A stretch of DNA of 64,000 nucleotides. Source: Apostichopus japonicus. Its lineage: Eukaryota > Echinodermata > Holothuroidea > Aspidochirotida > Stichopodidae. Positions 12,960-24,053 of the stretch are shown here, in pieces (within the stretch, counting starts at the first letter, position 1; every line of letters starts with the position of its first letter). The position numbers were made by a program, and so were the translations under genes. Under the pieces are notes generated by a model. The model was given only the letters and a program-made list of their open reading frames with translations, searched no databases and was not told where the DNA came from. The stretch spans positions 17,847,303 to 17,911,302 of the forward strand of contig NC_092581.1 of assembly GCF_037975245.1 (NCBI RefSeq). The letters run 5' to 3'.

Positions 12960-13089
12960 ATATTAACTTATATTGAAACCTCACACAAATTATAGCATAA
13001 TGGATGTACGAATGATTTTAGAAGCATGCAGACATATACATTAATCTATGAGAAATCGAAGTATTCTCGGCGTCCCATGGTCCCCGTAA

Positions 13090-16000
13090 CTAAAGTATTT
13101 CTACATCTTGCCGTCCCTCGATGACATCTGCATCCGCATCAAATTGTCCGATTGGAAACATGGATTCCTCCATGCTTGGTATCCGCCCTGTTTCAGGTAG
13201 GGGGCCTGCTCCAGTTTCTACAGTCTGAATGAAAGAACGGTGCATCATTGTCTTTTTATCATTTGTGTTTTGTAGTGGTATGTGGTAATACGTACATTAT
13301 ACAAGATATAACACTATATAGGGGACTATGGGTTTTTTTCAATGTGAAGCAGATAATAACTTTTATGTCTACCATTTTGTATTTGTGGCACTATACAAAA
13401 TGGTCGACTAAGGATATATATGCAAGTTAATGATTCCGCGAAAATTGTGGCAACTTTTGGCTCGACCTTCACATTTGCTACAATCAGTTATATAAAGACA
13501 AGGCTGTTGCTAATATTTGAAAATGAAAAGTTAGCTCAAGAACGTCATTTATATAACGGGTAAAATAATCTTCATGTTAAACGCAACTAGTGGCACTCCC
13601 GGAATGGATTATTGCAATTTAAAAGCGCCTCGGTAAATTACAATGCGTGAAAGCACAGATATTATAAACCATCTCAAAGCTGAACAAGAATGGTAATGTC
13701 TATACCGGCAAATCGGGGAACCACCCTCCCCGCGTTCGCCAACCCCCTCCCCCTTGCTCCGGTTCCACCCCTATCCGTCCCACCCAACCGCACCTATATC
13801 ATCACCACAATACCGGTCATCTCCCCCCATGTTAGTGAATATGGGTAAGAGATACCGGGACAGTTATTCGCATATACCTTCGAAGTTGAATACAAGGGCG
13901 CTTGTATGTTTGCATCTAATCTTTCCTTAACTATCTCTCCAGAATCATCAACCACCATCTTGAATGTCTCGTTGTATATAACTGTAATATCTCTTTTCCT
14001 CTTAGCTCTTTCCTCATCCGCGTGAACATCATCTCGGTTACAGAGCAGACAACCAACGAGGAGGACGGTAAAAATGGCGGACAGAACTAACAGAGCTATT
14101 ATCAGCCACCTCCGGTCTTCTTCATCAACATGATCATCTTTGTATAGAAAGGGTGTATATAAGATTGGTTAAAGTCATTTCATTTCGGTTACTAAATATC
14201 AACAACAATTAAAGAACAATAAAAACACCTAAACAAAAACCATACATGTCGGGCCTGAGTCCTATCCTGCTTCATTTATTTGACAGCAGATAATGATGTA
14301 TACGGAATGCAAGTGAAAAACCCTCCGTACGATGAAAAATTAGTTTACATACACGGTTTTGATAACTAATAAATCATATGGATATTCATCAATAATCACT
14401 ACCATGCAATAGTCGTCATAAAAAAAAGTTATGTGTGCGTGGTCGCTGCTGCCCCCCCCCCCCTCCCACACACCCCTCCTCCTCCTCCTCCTCCTCCTTC
14501 CCAACCACTTTGCAGTTGTGAGAAAAGGTACATTCAACGATGGCAACGTTTTCAGTGTTACTATTTACAACCATAATGGTATATTTGCCAACAGAAACGC
14601 TATGGACCGTAAGAAAGCCATTATTATATACCTAGTGTGTGTACGTACTACTAAAACTACAAACAACAAACCGCATTGTTGAAGTAGTGAGCCTATGACA
14701 AGTAATGAGCAATCTATTGTAATTTGCTCTAACCGTCAGCAGGCATGATGAAAGCAGACTCCTGAAATATACTTTTTTGGTATCACACGTTGTATTTAAT
14801 ATATTTTGTATCTATACTCACCGGCTCGACAATTAATTGGGCACAAAACGAACAGACATAACGTTAACATAAACCAACGAATTGTCGACGCATTTCTTTG
14901 AAAGTCCGCTTTTATGTGTGTGTTTTTTTTTTATTTACCTATTTCTTTTTCTATCATACAAGAAACCGAAACAAACCTTTACAGAAAAATTAATCCCAAG
15001 ACAGTAATATACGGAAAACTAGGATGGCCATAGTTACATGCACAACTCAATTCTCGACTAAGGATATACAAACAGGAATAGCTCGTCTAACGAACAATGT
15101 GAGCAACAAAATGTTACGAATCTAATAAGTAACTCGCAAAAATATGCTCTACAATATGTGTTATGACATAGTATAAAAAAGACATATACTCATCTCACAA
15201 ATTCATATTTCTTAGCCATTATTATTACATATATTGTATCCAAATATTAGAACGCTAAAATTTGCTAGATGTTTGCATCATGTATGGCACCGTGCTCTTC
15301 TAAAGGCTCCGATGCATGCTTCATATAATTTTCAAACATAGCGGAGCGTTCAAAATGTCCCAGTAAGGCAATCCCGCTTTGCCTATAATAGGGTTATAAC
15401 AATGTGTTTGTTGAAATATGTTCATCAGCGACCATAATTTGACTTTCTAGCATATCTGGGAATATTGCTAATGTTTTGTTAACCACGTGAGAAGCCGAAA
15501 TAATTCAACACACAACAACGGTTTTTAGAAAATTAGAGATAACTGTAGTAAGATTATGACATACTGTAATCACAAGAGGTTGCATCCTTACCGTCGTTAA
15601 TGAAGTAACGTCGATGCTACTCCACCCTTCTCGTACTCCCGTTAGGGGCCAGGGGATAAGGAGGGGAACAGGAAAAGATGGGACTCTAGAGAACAGTGTA
15701 TTGTCAGTTTAATATATATACACTACTCCACCCGTATATACTCCCGTCACTCATAACAGAAAATCACACCATACATACATTGTAATGACACTCTGATTTC
15801 CCTTTTTGTTTTGACTTTCGTTTTGATAAGTTTTGAAGGTTTTCTCTTTATCTCTCTTCCCTCCCCACTGTTATTTTAATCTACCTTTTCTCTTTATCTG
15901 TTGAATGGCCACAATTGTATTCCGAAAGTTTACGCGTAACAGTATATATAGGCCTATATACATTTTGTCAATTGTGATCTTCAAAATTGGGTTAGAGTTC

Positions 16001-17502
16001 AAAGTTCTAGAGAACTTTTCGCAAATTCAAAGAGACACTCGATGAAAGAGGTATATCTTGGGCAGTCGTCAAATTTTCTCTTATAATATTTGTTTACAGT
16101 TTTTGTTAGTTTGTGCAAGTCATAAACTAAAAAGAAATATTTTAAAGAGTTGTTCAGGATGAGAACAACGTTGTTCACTACGGAAAGGAGTATCCAGGCA
16201 TTATCACGTAAAAAATGATTTTGATACCTCGAGGGTTAATAAAGAATGTTGACATCAGAAGTACTCAAGCAGTTGCAGTCACCAAATGGGTAACGTCACC
16301 GTTTTAGTCCCTTAAACCTGCAGATCGGAATGAACTAATGGAGGAGAGGGGGGGGGGGGATACAGCCCGGTAAGGTCATTTAGGGGCTAGGGGAAAGATG
16401 GAGGGGAACAAGAAAAGATAGGATAGTGTATTGTCAGTTTAATATACACCCACAGTACTGAACATTTATTGCAAAAATGGACTCGGTGACATAAACTGTT
16501 CCCGTAGATCGACGCATCCACATATTACTCAATTACCTGTGGGTGATGTATTTGTCTCCGTAGATAACGTTGCTTCATCTGCAGGTAGCGTTGAGGTCTC
16601 CGTAGGTAACGTTGTTTCACCTGCAGGTAGCGTTGAGGTCTCCGTCGCCAACGTTGATTTACCTGTGGGAAGCATCCAAGTTTCAGCTTCAATGGTCGAT
16701 TCCAAATAAATCAAGGTAGCCGCCTCATCGATGATATCTGTCGGTGTAACAACATACAAGGAAGCTGGATCAATGGGTTATAACCACGTGACACTCGTTG
16801 TGATGAGCCCATACGCGTGAAAATCACAAATGATATATATATATATCACAAATGTATGATATATCACAAATGTATATATATCAAAAATATATGTCACAAA
16901 TGTATATCACAAATATATTACCAAAATATGTATATCACAAATGACATCACAAATGATTTCAAGTTGGTTAGCATCATGTTTGATCTCTAGAGTAAGGCAA
17001 AATATGTCACCAAAACAGAAGTAGTATTGTTCGATACAGGTGACAAACGCCTACAGTGGAATTACGACCTTCCTTACCGGTTTCGAACCTCTGGACATAC
17101 AATCAGCGTCCATAGCCTAGTGGTTAGGGTGTCCGCATATTAAGCGGGAGGCCCGGGTTCGAATCCCGGTGGAGGCTGTTCATATTGCCAGTATACGAGG
17201 GTATTGAAGCATGATATGAGAGGAGCGTGTAGAGTGTTTGGACATAAAAAAACTCTCTCAATTGGCTGAGGGTGCTATGTAATAACACTGATTATCTTTA
17301 AAGATTTAAGTTGACTAAAACTTCGACGCTTCCCACAGGTTCGAATGAATCAAATGTAACACCGCTGCCAGCAAATAAAACAACGTTACCTACGGGGAAA
17401 ACAAAATCGACCACAGGTAATTGAATTATATTCAGAGGCTGGGACCACGGGGACAGTTATGTCATCGGGCCATTTTGCAATAAATTTTCAGTTTTCCGTG
17501 AG

Positions 17503-17588
<86 letters not shown>

Positions 17589-18457
17589 AACACTATACAC
17601 GCTCCTCTCATATCATGCTTCAATACCCTCGTATACTGGCAATATGAACAGTTCTTAACCTTTATCTGATAATAATGCTAATACAATATTATACTCGTCT
17701 CTCATATCATGCTTGAAATCACTCGTATACTGGCAGTATGAACAGTTTCTAACCTTTATCTAATAGAAACAGGATATCCATAATGTATATGTGAAGCTTG
17801 ACATAAAAAGCGCAGTAAACATACATAGGCCTACATACATACACGCATATACGCACACACACACGCACACACACACACACCCACCCCACCCATACACACA
17901 TACATACATATATAATGAAAAATGTCCCAAGTGGGTGACACCCTATTTTCACAAACAATGTAAGGGTATATGTGCGACCGAAAATCTATGTCAATCAACT
18001 TAAAAAGAGATTTATATCCGTTACAAAGAAGAACATATATGAATATTTCCGAGTGAAGATGTTGGTAACTTATTGATGATAATGATTGCCTTATCAATTA
18101 GTGTAGACATTGTTTTCAAGTGCATTTAGTTTTGTAGAAAGACGATCCCGTATAAATTTAAACATTAACTTAACCTGCTATACTTAAAAATGTTATTACT
18201 ATAGCCCCGTGAAGAAGTCTATCTTATGGCTCATTGACGCTAAAATTGAAAATGCAACAACTTTGACTCATATATAGCTGGTCAAATTTTCGGAAACATG
18301 GGGACATAAAACTTCCCAAATTCTTTCTAGATCATTGTTTAAACAACAGAGCAACATTTTGTCAAGACTTACTGGTAGTTGTACATCTTGCGATGGCAGC
18401 TAGTGATGTCACCATGGCAGTCATCCACAAAACTCTTATGGCCAGTGCAATCTCCAT
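13090..18457 (-). CDS. Mucin-like single-pass membrane protein, unrecognised family
   Basis: I reconstructed four minus-strand coding exons: 18457-18373, 16764-16537, 14137-13878 and 13224-13090 (stop TAG). Each intron starts with GT and ends with AG, and phases agree (1, 1, 0), giving 235 aa. Residues 1 to about 23 are a signal peptide. Residues 30-59 form an unremarkable extracellular part. Residues 60-104 are Thr/Ser/Pro-rich, with a 14-residue repeat (TLPTETSTLPADEA type, 42-bp DNA unit), as in O-glycosylated stalks. Residues 115-137 (WLIIALLVLSAIFTVLLVGC...) form one membrane span, then a charged tail of about 98 residues with KRKR and a C-terminal VEIL that could fit a class III PDZ ligand. 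I do not recognise the family. Exon calls rest on splice sites and phase only. A paralogous first exon is at 8460-8544. Confidence 0.65.
15637..16450. repeat. Local duplicate pair in intron 2 of the membrane-protein gene
   Basis: The block at about 15640-15720 (ggggccaggggataaggag ... gtgtattgtcagtttaatata) recurs at about 16372-16447 (ggggctaggggaaagatgg ... gtgtattgtcagtttaatata). The pair is about 730 bp apart and looks like a local duplication. Confidence 0.65.
16826..16960. repeat. Short tandem repeat, TATATCACAAATG type
   Basis: About nine irregular copies of a 10-14-bp unit built on atatcacaaatg. It lies just upstream of exon 2 of the membrane-protein gene, inside intron 1. Confidence 0.8.
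17106..17176 (+). mobile_element. tRNA-like SINE head (anticodon position ATT)
   Basis: The 71 nt fold as a full cloverleaf. The acceptor GCGTCCA/TGGAGGC has one G-G mismatch. The D-arm contains TAGTGGTTAG, the anticodon stem is TCCGC/GCGGG with loop ATATTAA, and the T-arm CCGGG/CCCGG has loop TTCGAAT. The sequence resembles Glu/Asp-type tRNAs, but the anticodon would be ATT, which animals do not normally use, and an acceptor pair is broken. The sequence that follows (17176-17235) recurs inverted at 17591-17651 and direct at 17698-17751. A SINE head or tRNA pseudogene is therefore more likely than a working tRNA. Confidence 0.6.
17339..17416 (+). pseudogene. Inverted copy of the Thr-rich exon
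   Basis: The plus strand shows acceptor-like CGCTTCCCACAG, a 78-nt open block in phase 1-1, and donor-like GTAATTGAATTAT. The block encodes 25 full codons including VTPLPANKTTLPTGKT. The minus-strand exon 16764-16537 has the same features: CTTCCCACAGG, ACAACGTTACCTACGG, and ACAG|GTAATTGAGTAAT at its donor. This is therefore a partial copy of exon 2 in the opposite orientation, lying within intron 1 of the same gene. It could be a relic, or an exon available to plus-strand or inverted-allele transcripts. Confidence 0.6.
17505..17585. repeat. (TA)n microsatellite
   Basis: About 80 bp of alternating TA between the arms of the inverted repeat, a place where breakage and inversion are plausible. 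Confidence 0.95.
17848..17906. repeat. (AC)n microsatellite
   Basis: Interrupted CA/AC repeat with cgcac and cccac interruptions. Confidence 0.9.
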
Positions 18458-20942
18458 CTTTTAAAACTACGTCACCGTATCAATTCCGTACTTGGAAATA
18501 GCAATACCGGAGTCAGGGTAAGTATTTCGTTCTGTAAAAACAGCCAGGTGTATATATTGATAACGACTGGTTACAAGTGGAAATGTAGTTTCGGTGATAA
18601 AAAATGAATATCTCATGGTATGTATGACACCCGAAGTACTTTTGAAGGTAAACAATATGTTTGGAAATGTTCAGGTAAAGTTTATCTTTAAAGAGAGTCT
18701 GCGTTATTGTACTGATTCCTACAGAGTATATGGGTGAGTATGCAGTAATTTGAATAAAAACGGGGGTTTAGTCGGGGGAGGGGTAGGGTAGGGAGGGGTA
18801 GAATAAGCATTCTAATGTGACTTACACGTAACACTCTCAAACATGAAGAGCTAAGCTGTGAGAGCCTAATGTCGGTCAAACTGAGTTTTAGAGACATTTG
18901 ATATATATATGATGATGTTTTTTAGTTAAACCTCAGATACATACATGAGAACGGATACTTTATCATCATATAAGAAAGAAACGTGTTATCGTCATTCCAA
19001 ATAAATTGTTCATAGCATAAAGCATGGGAGGTAACCGGTTGGCATATGCAATCAACAGTGTAAGTTCTGTATTTTATGTATCAATGTTAACCACTATTCC
19101 TTGTGTAGATCTATCAACGTCTTTCATTGTTACCGTAGCCTGTATGGTGCATCATTAGATCATCTTTCCCGGCAATATGGAGTTATGTGGAATCCATCAT
19201 TTTGCTTAGGTTATACTGTAGGTATCGGTATTCTTTGCTAAAGGTTTGTTTCAATCTTTGTTGAAAATGTCTCGTTCTTACCAATCTTGAATATGTTCGA
19301 AATGCGCCAAGTCACCCTGACATGAAAATAACCATCCTGCAGTGGCGCATACCTTGCATATGAAATGCATATGCGCTCAGCAAATACTTGCATAAAGCCT
19401 TAAAAAACACGAGTCCCTTTAAAAAGTGCACGTAAATTGTATTTTACAAAGCGTTGTATGCTTTTCATTTATTTTCTAGTGTAACAATTTGCGTATGGAT
19501 ATTTAACTATTATGTACATAATATAGTATTATAGGCTTACTATGTGTTCCGACAGTAACTGACTACAGGCCTAAATGAATAACATATAGTTCCCCTTTAA
19601 CAACTAATTCTGAGACCTGGCCACAGACTCTATATATTACTAGAACTAAACCCATGCTCCTTGAATGCTATGATACGTGTACATTCAACCAACAGTTACA
19701 TTCACAATGAGCCAATGACGCATTGGCATAATTCTAATAAAATGTTGAAGATATCGTCACTGATGCAATTTCTGGTAAGAGATGTTCGTACAACATGGGG
19801 CTTCTTTACGTATTCGCCGGACTCAAGGAATACTACCTACTTAAGGTTTAGTTTCTTTACAGTTACTCGCACCCTCCTCCCACCCCAATCAATTGAGGCA
19901 GTGTTAGCCCACTTGGCCTATTAGAAGCGCTGGCTGGGCCAACATGCCCAGTGCCAGTGGTACTTGCGTTGGTAAAAGTACTTGAAGTGCTTGTACTTGA
20001 ATAAGGCCTGTTACTATTAGTAGTAGTAGTATTACTAGTACGTGGGGCCTTCTAAGTGTATCACCCTCAACTGACTGCCCTAGGGTGGTTAATGCAGTAC
20101 TGAATAAAGCTGATGCCTGGCGCAGCTGTTCAAAGGCAGCGGTTAGATCGTGATTTCCCATACTGCTTGAAGACAATGAGAAAATCTTCTGCCACAGACC
20201 CGGTTAAAAACTCCCCTGTGGGCACAATGACAACACGACGATGAGCCTACACAGTTCACTGACCTTGTGAAGCACGGTGCCGCATGGTTGGACCATGGAG
20301 CTATAAACAGCTCCATGGTTGGACAGAAGTGTCGTGAATACAAGATGACGTAAACTACATTTCGTAAGATAGGACGGACAATTAAAACCAAAACAACGGC
20401 ATCTGTTCTTTTAGTTCATAAGCGCGCGTTCGTTTCGCGTGGACGTTCGTTTGATTTCGTGCGAATGTCATTTGCTTATAGTTATACGTAATATCTTCGT
20501 TTTTATGTGGCGCTTGTTCTTTTTGTTCTGACAAGTGGATAAATTTTGACTTCCCGGTGCTCCTTGTTTATCCTTTGGTTGTATGTGTTTGATATGTTTC
20601 GCTACATGATTGTCTTTTTTAATCAGTTCTAAATTACCATTGTTTTGCGACCGACCATAACGTAGCATATGACTGTTTTCCTTGTGATACCTTGGTGAAC
20701 GTACACTGAGTAAGTTTTCAAATTCCTTCTATTCAATTTGTTGCAATTGATTCCCTTCATTATGTTTGTTTCTCTTTTTAAGTGTGCCTTTCACAGTTTT
20801 TTCATTGGTTTAACATATGTTTGTTTCATTTTGCATATTTCTTCTTTTCCACTTTTCTTTCTTGTTTATTTGTTTCATCGTTGAATTTTTTTCCCCAAAC
20901 GGCCGCACATAACTTTAGGCCTCCCAACTACTGAGTAATGAG
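18458..20942. other. Upstream region of the membrane-protein gene; no gene called
   Basis: It holds a potential G-quadruplex (18774-18798) about 320 bp before the gene's ATG. At 20294-20319 there is a perfect 10-bp hairpin, CCATGGAGCT/AGCTCCATGG. A minus-strand open frame at 20161-19904 starts MGNHDLTAAFEQL and degenerates into a hydrophobic stretch drawn from a tagtag microsatellite. I do not call it a gene. Confidence 0.4.
18774..18798 (+). promoter_or_regulatory. Potential G-quadruplex upstream of the membrane-protein gene
   Basis: Five G-tracts in 25 bp (G5, G4, G3, G3, G4) are separated by 1-2 nt. That is a textbook quadruplex-forming pattern on the strand opposite to the gene, about 320 bp upstream of its start codon. 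Confidence 0.6.
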
Positions 20943-23097
20943 TATGGAACGCGAAAAGGGCAAACTTATTTCGTTGTCTAAACTAAGCTTGTTGTTGTCT
21001 AAACTAAAGTTCTTGCTGCTGTTTTACCACGTTGTTGCTCAAACTCACGTTGATGTCTTAACTTCCGTTGTCTGAACATACGTCGTTGTCTAAACTTACG
21101 TTGTTGCCATCGGCGCTGTTCAAAATTGCTCAACCGCGTAATGTAAACCAGAATGCAAAATGCATTGAGGTTTCGATGACTTTAGTGCACTAGATTTCTG
21201 CTTGTTAGTATAAGCAGAACTAGCTGTTACAATAGAAATGGCCCGACCCACCATTTTGATACAATAACACTATGGCATGATAAACACAGGTCGGTCTACT
21301 GTACGTGGCTATACACACCTCCACCACAAACAATAGGGGTCTTGGATGTCCAAGTCCATTTGGGGTCACTAGTGTTCAAACTGTGAAAAACTTGTAAACA
21401 CGATAACTCAAAAAGGGAAGGTTGGACGAATCTCATATTAAGTATGAAGTTGTGACACGTTCAGTAAAAGATTTGATTGAGGTCAAAGGTCATTGGAGTC
21501 ACCGGACGACAAATTGTGGAAACCTTGTTTTATAAGCTACCGTATCTCCCACTGCCAGCCTATCAGATAACATGTGCGTTACGCCTCATACGAATAGGAG
21601 GCTGCACGGTAAACAACTTTCAAAATGTTATATGCTATGCATATACGCTGTGAATGTCGGAAATCAAGATCAAGTATAACGAATTTCTAGACAAAGAACC
21701 AGCATAAAAATACTGCACTTTTAAACTGATTTCATTGAACCCCTTCAACGGTGTGTAGAGATACGCTGTGAATGTCGGAAATCAAGTAAAACGAGTATCT
21801 AGACAAAATGCCGGCATAAAAATACTGCACTTACAACTTATTTATTTGAACCATGATATATATCTACGTACCTACAACACATAGCCGTAGTCAAAACTCG
21901 AGTGAATGTTGGATGATTCGTTCCTTGCATAACATGTTAGCGGTCTTTTTGGTCTAAAAATTCGTAACAATGCTTAGCGAGGTTTTTGTATATTCCATTT
22001 ACCCCACAATCCCTTTCGCAAATCGAAACTCCGAACTGGATTGGTGTTACGAATGAACTTGCTTGGCGGGTAAGTAAACTAGTTCAGTGAGTGTATTGCC
22101 TACGTAGGCCTATACTTCAATATTGTGCCCTTCTTGTTACTCACGAGGCGCAGACTACATCCAACCATAGAGCAACTGATCCAACATTTACCCTGGATGC
22201 TTTGCAGTATTTGGACACAACCAGCTCCAGGAAAAGTATAGTATTTAAATAACATTTTTACGCGATATCGATTAATCATCTCAAACTTCAATGACTACTT
22301 TTGACGATGTATGAATACAGTAGTTTATACACACGAATGTTGCACCAGAATCATGACTTGAAGCACGTGGTCAAAGGGACCGCGAAAATTTACGCAAGTT
22401 TGCAACGAAGAAATTACTGTGGTATGAATGCACATTTTACATTATCAACTCTCAATACGGAGAGAACAAAACATTCTGTAAGATGAAAAGTCATTTTCAG
22501 TATCAGAGATGTTGTGGTAGCCTCCCGTAAATTCATAGATTGTCTCAACTCATTATTTTCTGTGATAAAACAATTATTCAAATATTACGTTAACAATATC
22601 GTTAACAACGTCCTTGGAGTTGTAGCAACTATCAAGCAAATATCGTTAACAACGTGATTTTGTTCGACAAATCATGTTGTTAACAATATTTACATGGCTG
22701 TTGCTACAAATCAGGACGTTAACGATTACTTTTTGAAAAGAAAGAATGATGTTCGTTCACAACGTGTTACAACAACGGAACTTAAGATAGCAACGAAAAT
22801 GTAGACATCAACATGAGTTTAGACATCAACGTGAGTTTAGACATCAACCGTAAGTTTAGATAGCAACGAAAGTTTTAGACATAAACGTGCCGTTTAGACA
22901 TCAACCGTAAGTTTATAAATCAACGTGAGTTTAGACATTAACGCGCGTTTAGTCAACAACGTGACTTTAGACTTCAACGTAAGTTTATACATCAACGAAC
23001 AACAGCAACATGATAAAATAACAGCAACAACTTTAGTTTAGACAGCGACAAACTTAGTTTAAACAACAAAATAGTGTTGCTCTTTTCGCGTTCCATA
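20943..23097. mobile_element. Foldback-type element with long repetitive inverted arms
   Basis: The left end (tatggaacgcgaaaagggc, 20943) is the inverse of the right end (ctcttttcgcgttccata, ending 23097). The arms, about 170 bp left and 310 bp right, are built from short tandem units of roughly 18-20 bp: ttgttgtctaaacttacg on the left and its complement, cgtaagtttagacatcaac, on the right. The roughly 1.7-kb centre holds a 108-bp direct duplication (21653 and 21761), a diverged 145-bp-family copy (about 21361-21535) and gttaacaacgt-rich DNA. No transposase frame is visible. Long inverted arms made of tandem repeats are the hallmark of foldback elements. No target duplication is clear. Confidence 0.7.
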
Positions 23098-24053
23098 AAT
23101 GGGGCAATTATATGGCATATGCTATCTTTTGGGGATTTTGGCACTTTTAGCGATCATTAGGAATTTCATACTACGGATACTCATAGACATCTGTTCTTGG
23201 ATTGTTGGCACAGTTCTGGAGTTTTCATCTTCATACTTCAAAGGTTCTAATAATCAAATACAGCATTAATTTCATGACAGCTTGATTTTGTGTGTGGGTG
23301 TGTATGTGACTTTTATTAGGATGCCCATATCCAAGTGAAGTTATCTTATTCATAATGTAGAGTATTACGTAATCGCACACACATGTTTACATGTGACTTT
23401 GTGTACGTCAAGCCTAATGTTACGTGATTACGTATGTAGCCGGGGAAAACAAGGTCTTACCATAGTACCAGTACCAGCTTTATCCTTGCCAAACTGAAAG
23501 TCTCGCGGGGAAACCAACCAGTAAAATTGTACATGTCTACTGTGTCAACTCTAGTAGTAATACTGCCACTTGCCTAAGTTAGGCTAGACCTATTCGTGAT
23601 AGATTACTCACTCAGTCACTCGGTAAAGTACTACAGTACTTACTATACTACTACTAGCCTAGTACTACTAGTGCAGACCTCGAAACTCGCTATTATACTG
23701 CAACTCGCAGGCTAGTCTGAGCAACTGTCTAAGTAATACTGCATGTAGTAATACTAAGTAATACTGTATGTATGCTTATTCGTGCCTTATTTTATTAGAG
23801 TAAGACTAGAGGTTCAGAAATTGAAAAGTAGTTAACATTAGTATATCTGAATGTGCAAGGCCTAATTACAACAAAGAAAAGCTACCAACTAATAGTAGTA
23901 GTAATAGTACTTTACAAGCATTGGGTCCAGTACTAATACCCGGAGTACTAGTCCAAACATATTTTTCATCCACATTTTATCATAGGCTCCTTCTTGGAAA
24001 TACAAGTAAACTAACTGTCCAGTTCAAGTAGTTCGTAGTAACGTTAAACTAAT
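23098..24053. other. Upstream region of PDXK
   Basis: No gene is seen. From about 23550 the DNA is rich in tagtagta/ctagtac-type triplets. The promoter and any 5' untranslated exon of PDXK should lie here, but I cannot place them; no convincing TATA box is visible at the expected spacing. Confidence 0.4.

Larger units (their letters stand above)
8545..13089. other. Intergenic, repeat-bearing
   Basis: No gene recognised. It contains a LINE C-terminal fragment (9243-9402), a G-rich run (9888-9935), a tRNA-derived SINE (10655-10912), several G/C homopolymers of 8-11 bp (9001, 11622, 11908, 12170) and a likely polyadenylation signal for the gene at 13090. Confidence 0.5.
17176..17651. repeat. 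Inverted repeat pair, about 60 bp arms
   Basis: The arm at 17176-17235 (ctgttcatattgccagtata...) is the reverse complement of 17591-17651 with about one mismatch in 60 bp. Between the arms lie the inverted Thr-rich exon copy and a (TA)n tract. A third copy, about 90% similar and in the same orientation as the second, is at 17698-17751. Arms this similar suggest recent inversion or insertion. Confidence 0.85.

Noticed and set aside
14340-14682. Open frames rich in Arg or Leu/Pro
   Set aside because: Created by poly-C and (ctc)n tracts at 14450-14497 in an intron.
17106-17176. Functional tRNA gene
   Set aside because: Odd ATT anticodon, an acceptor mismatch, and downstream sequence repeated nearby point to a SINE head.
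19904-20176. Minus-strand 90-residue protein starting MGNHDLTAAFEQL-like
   Set aside because: The first 30 residues look helical, but the rest is hydrophobic low-complexity from a triplet microsatellite; no exon partners found.
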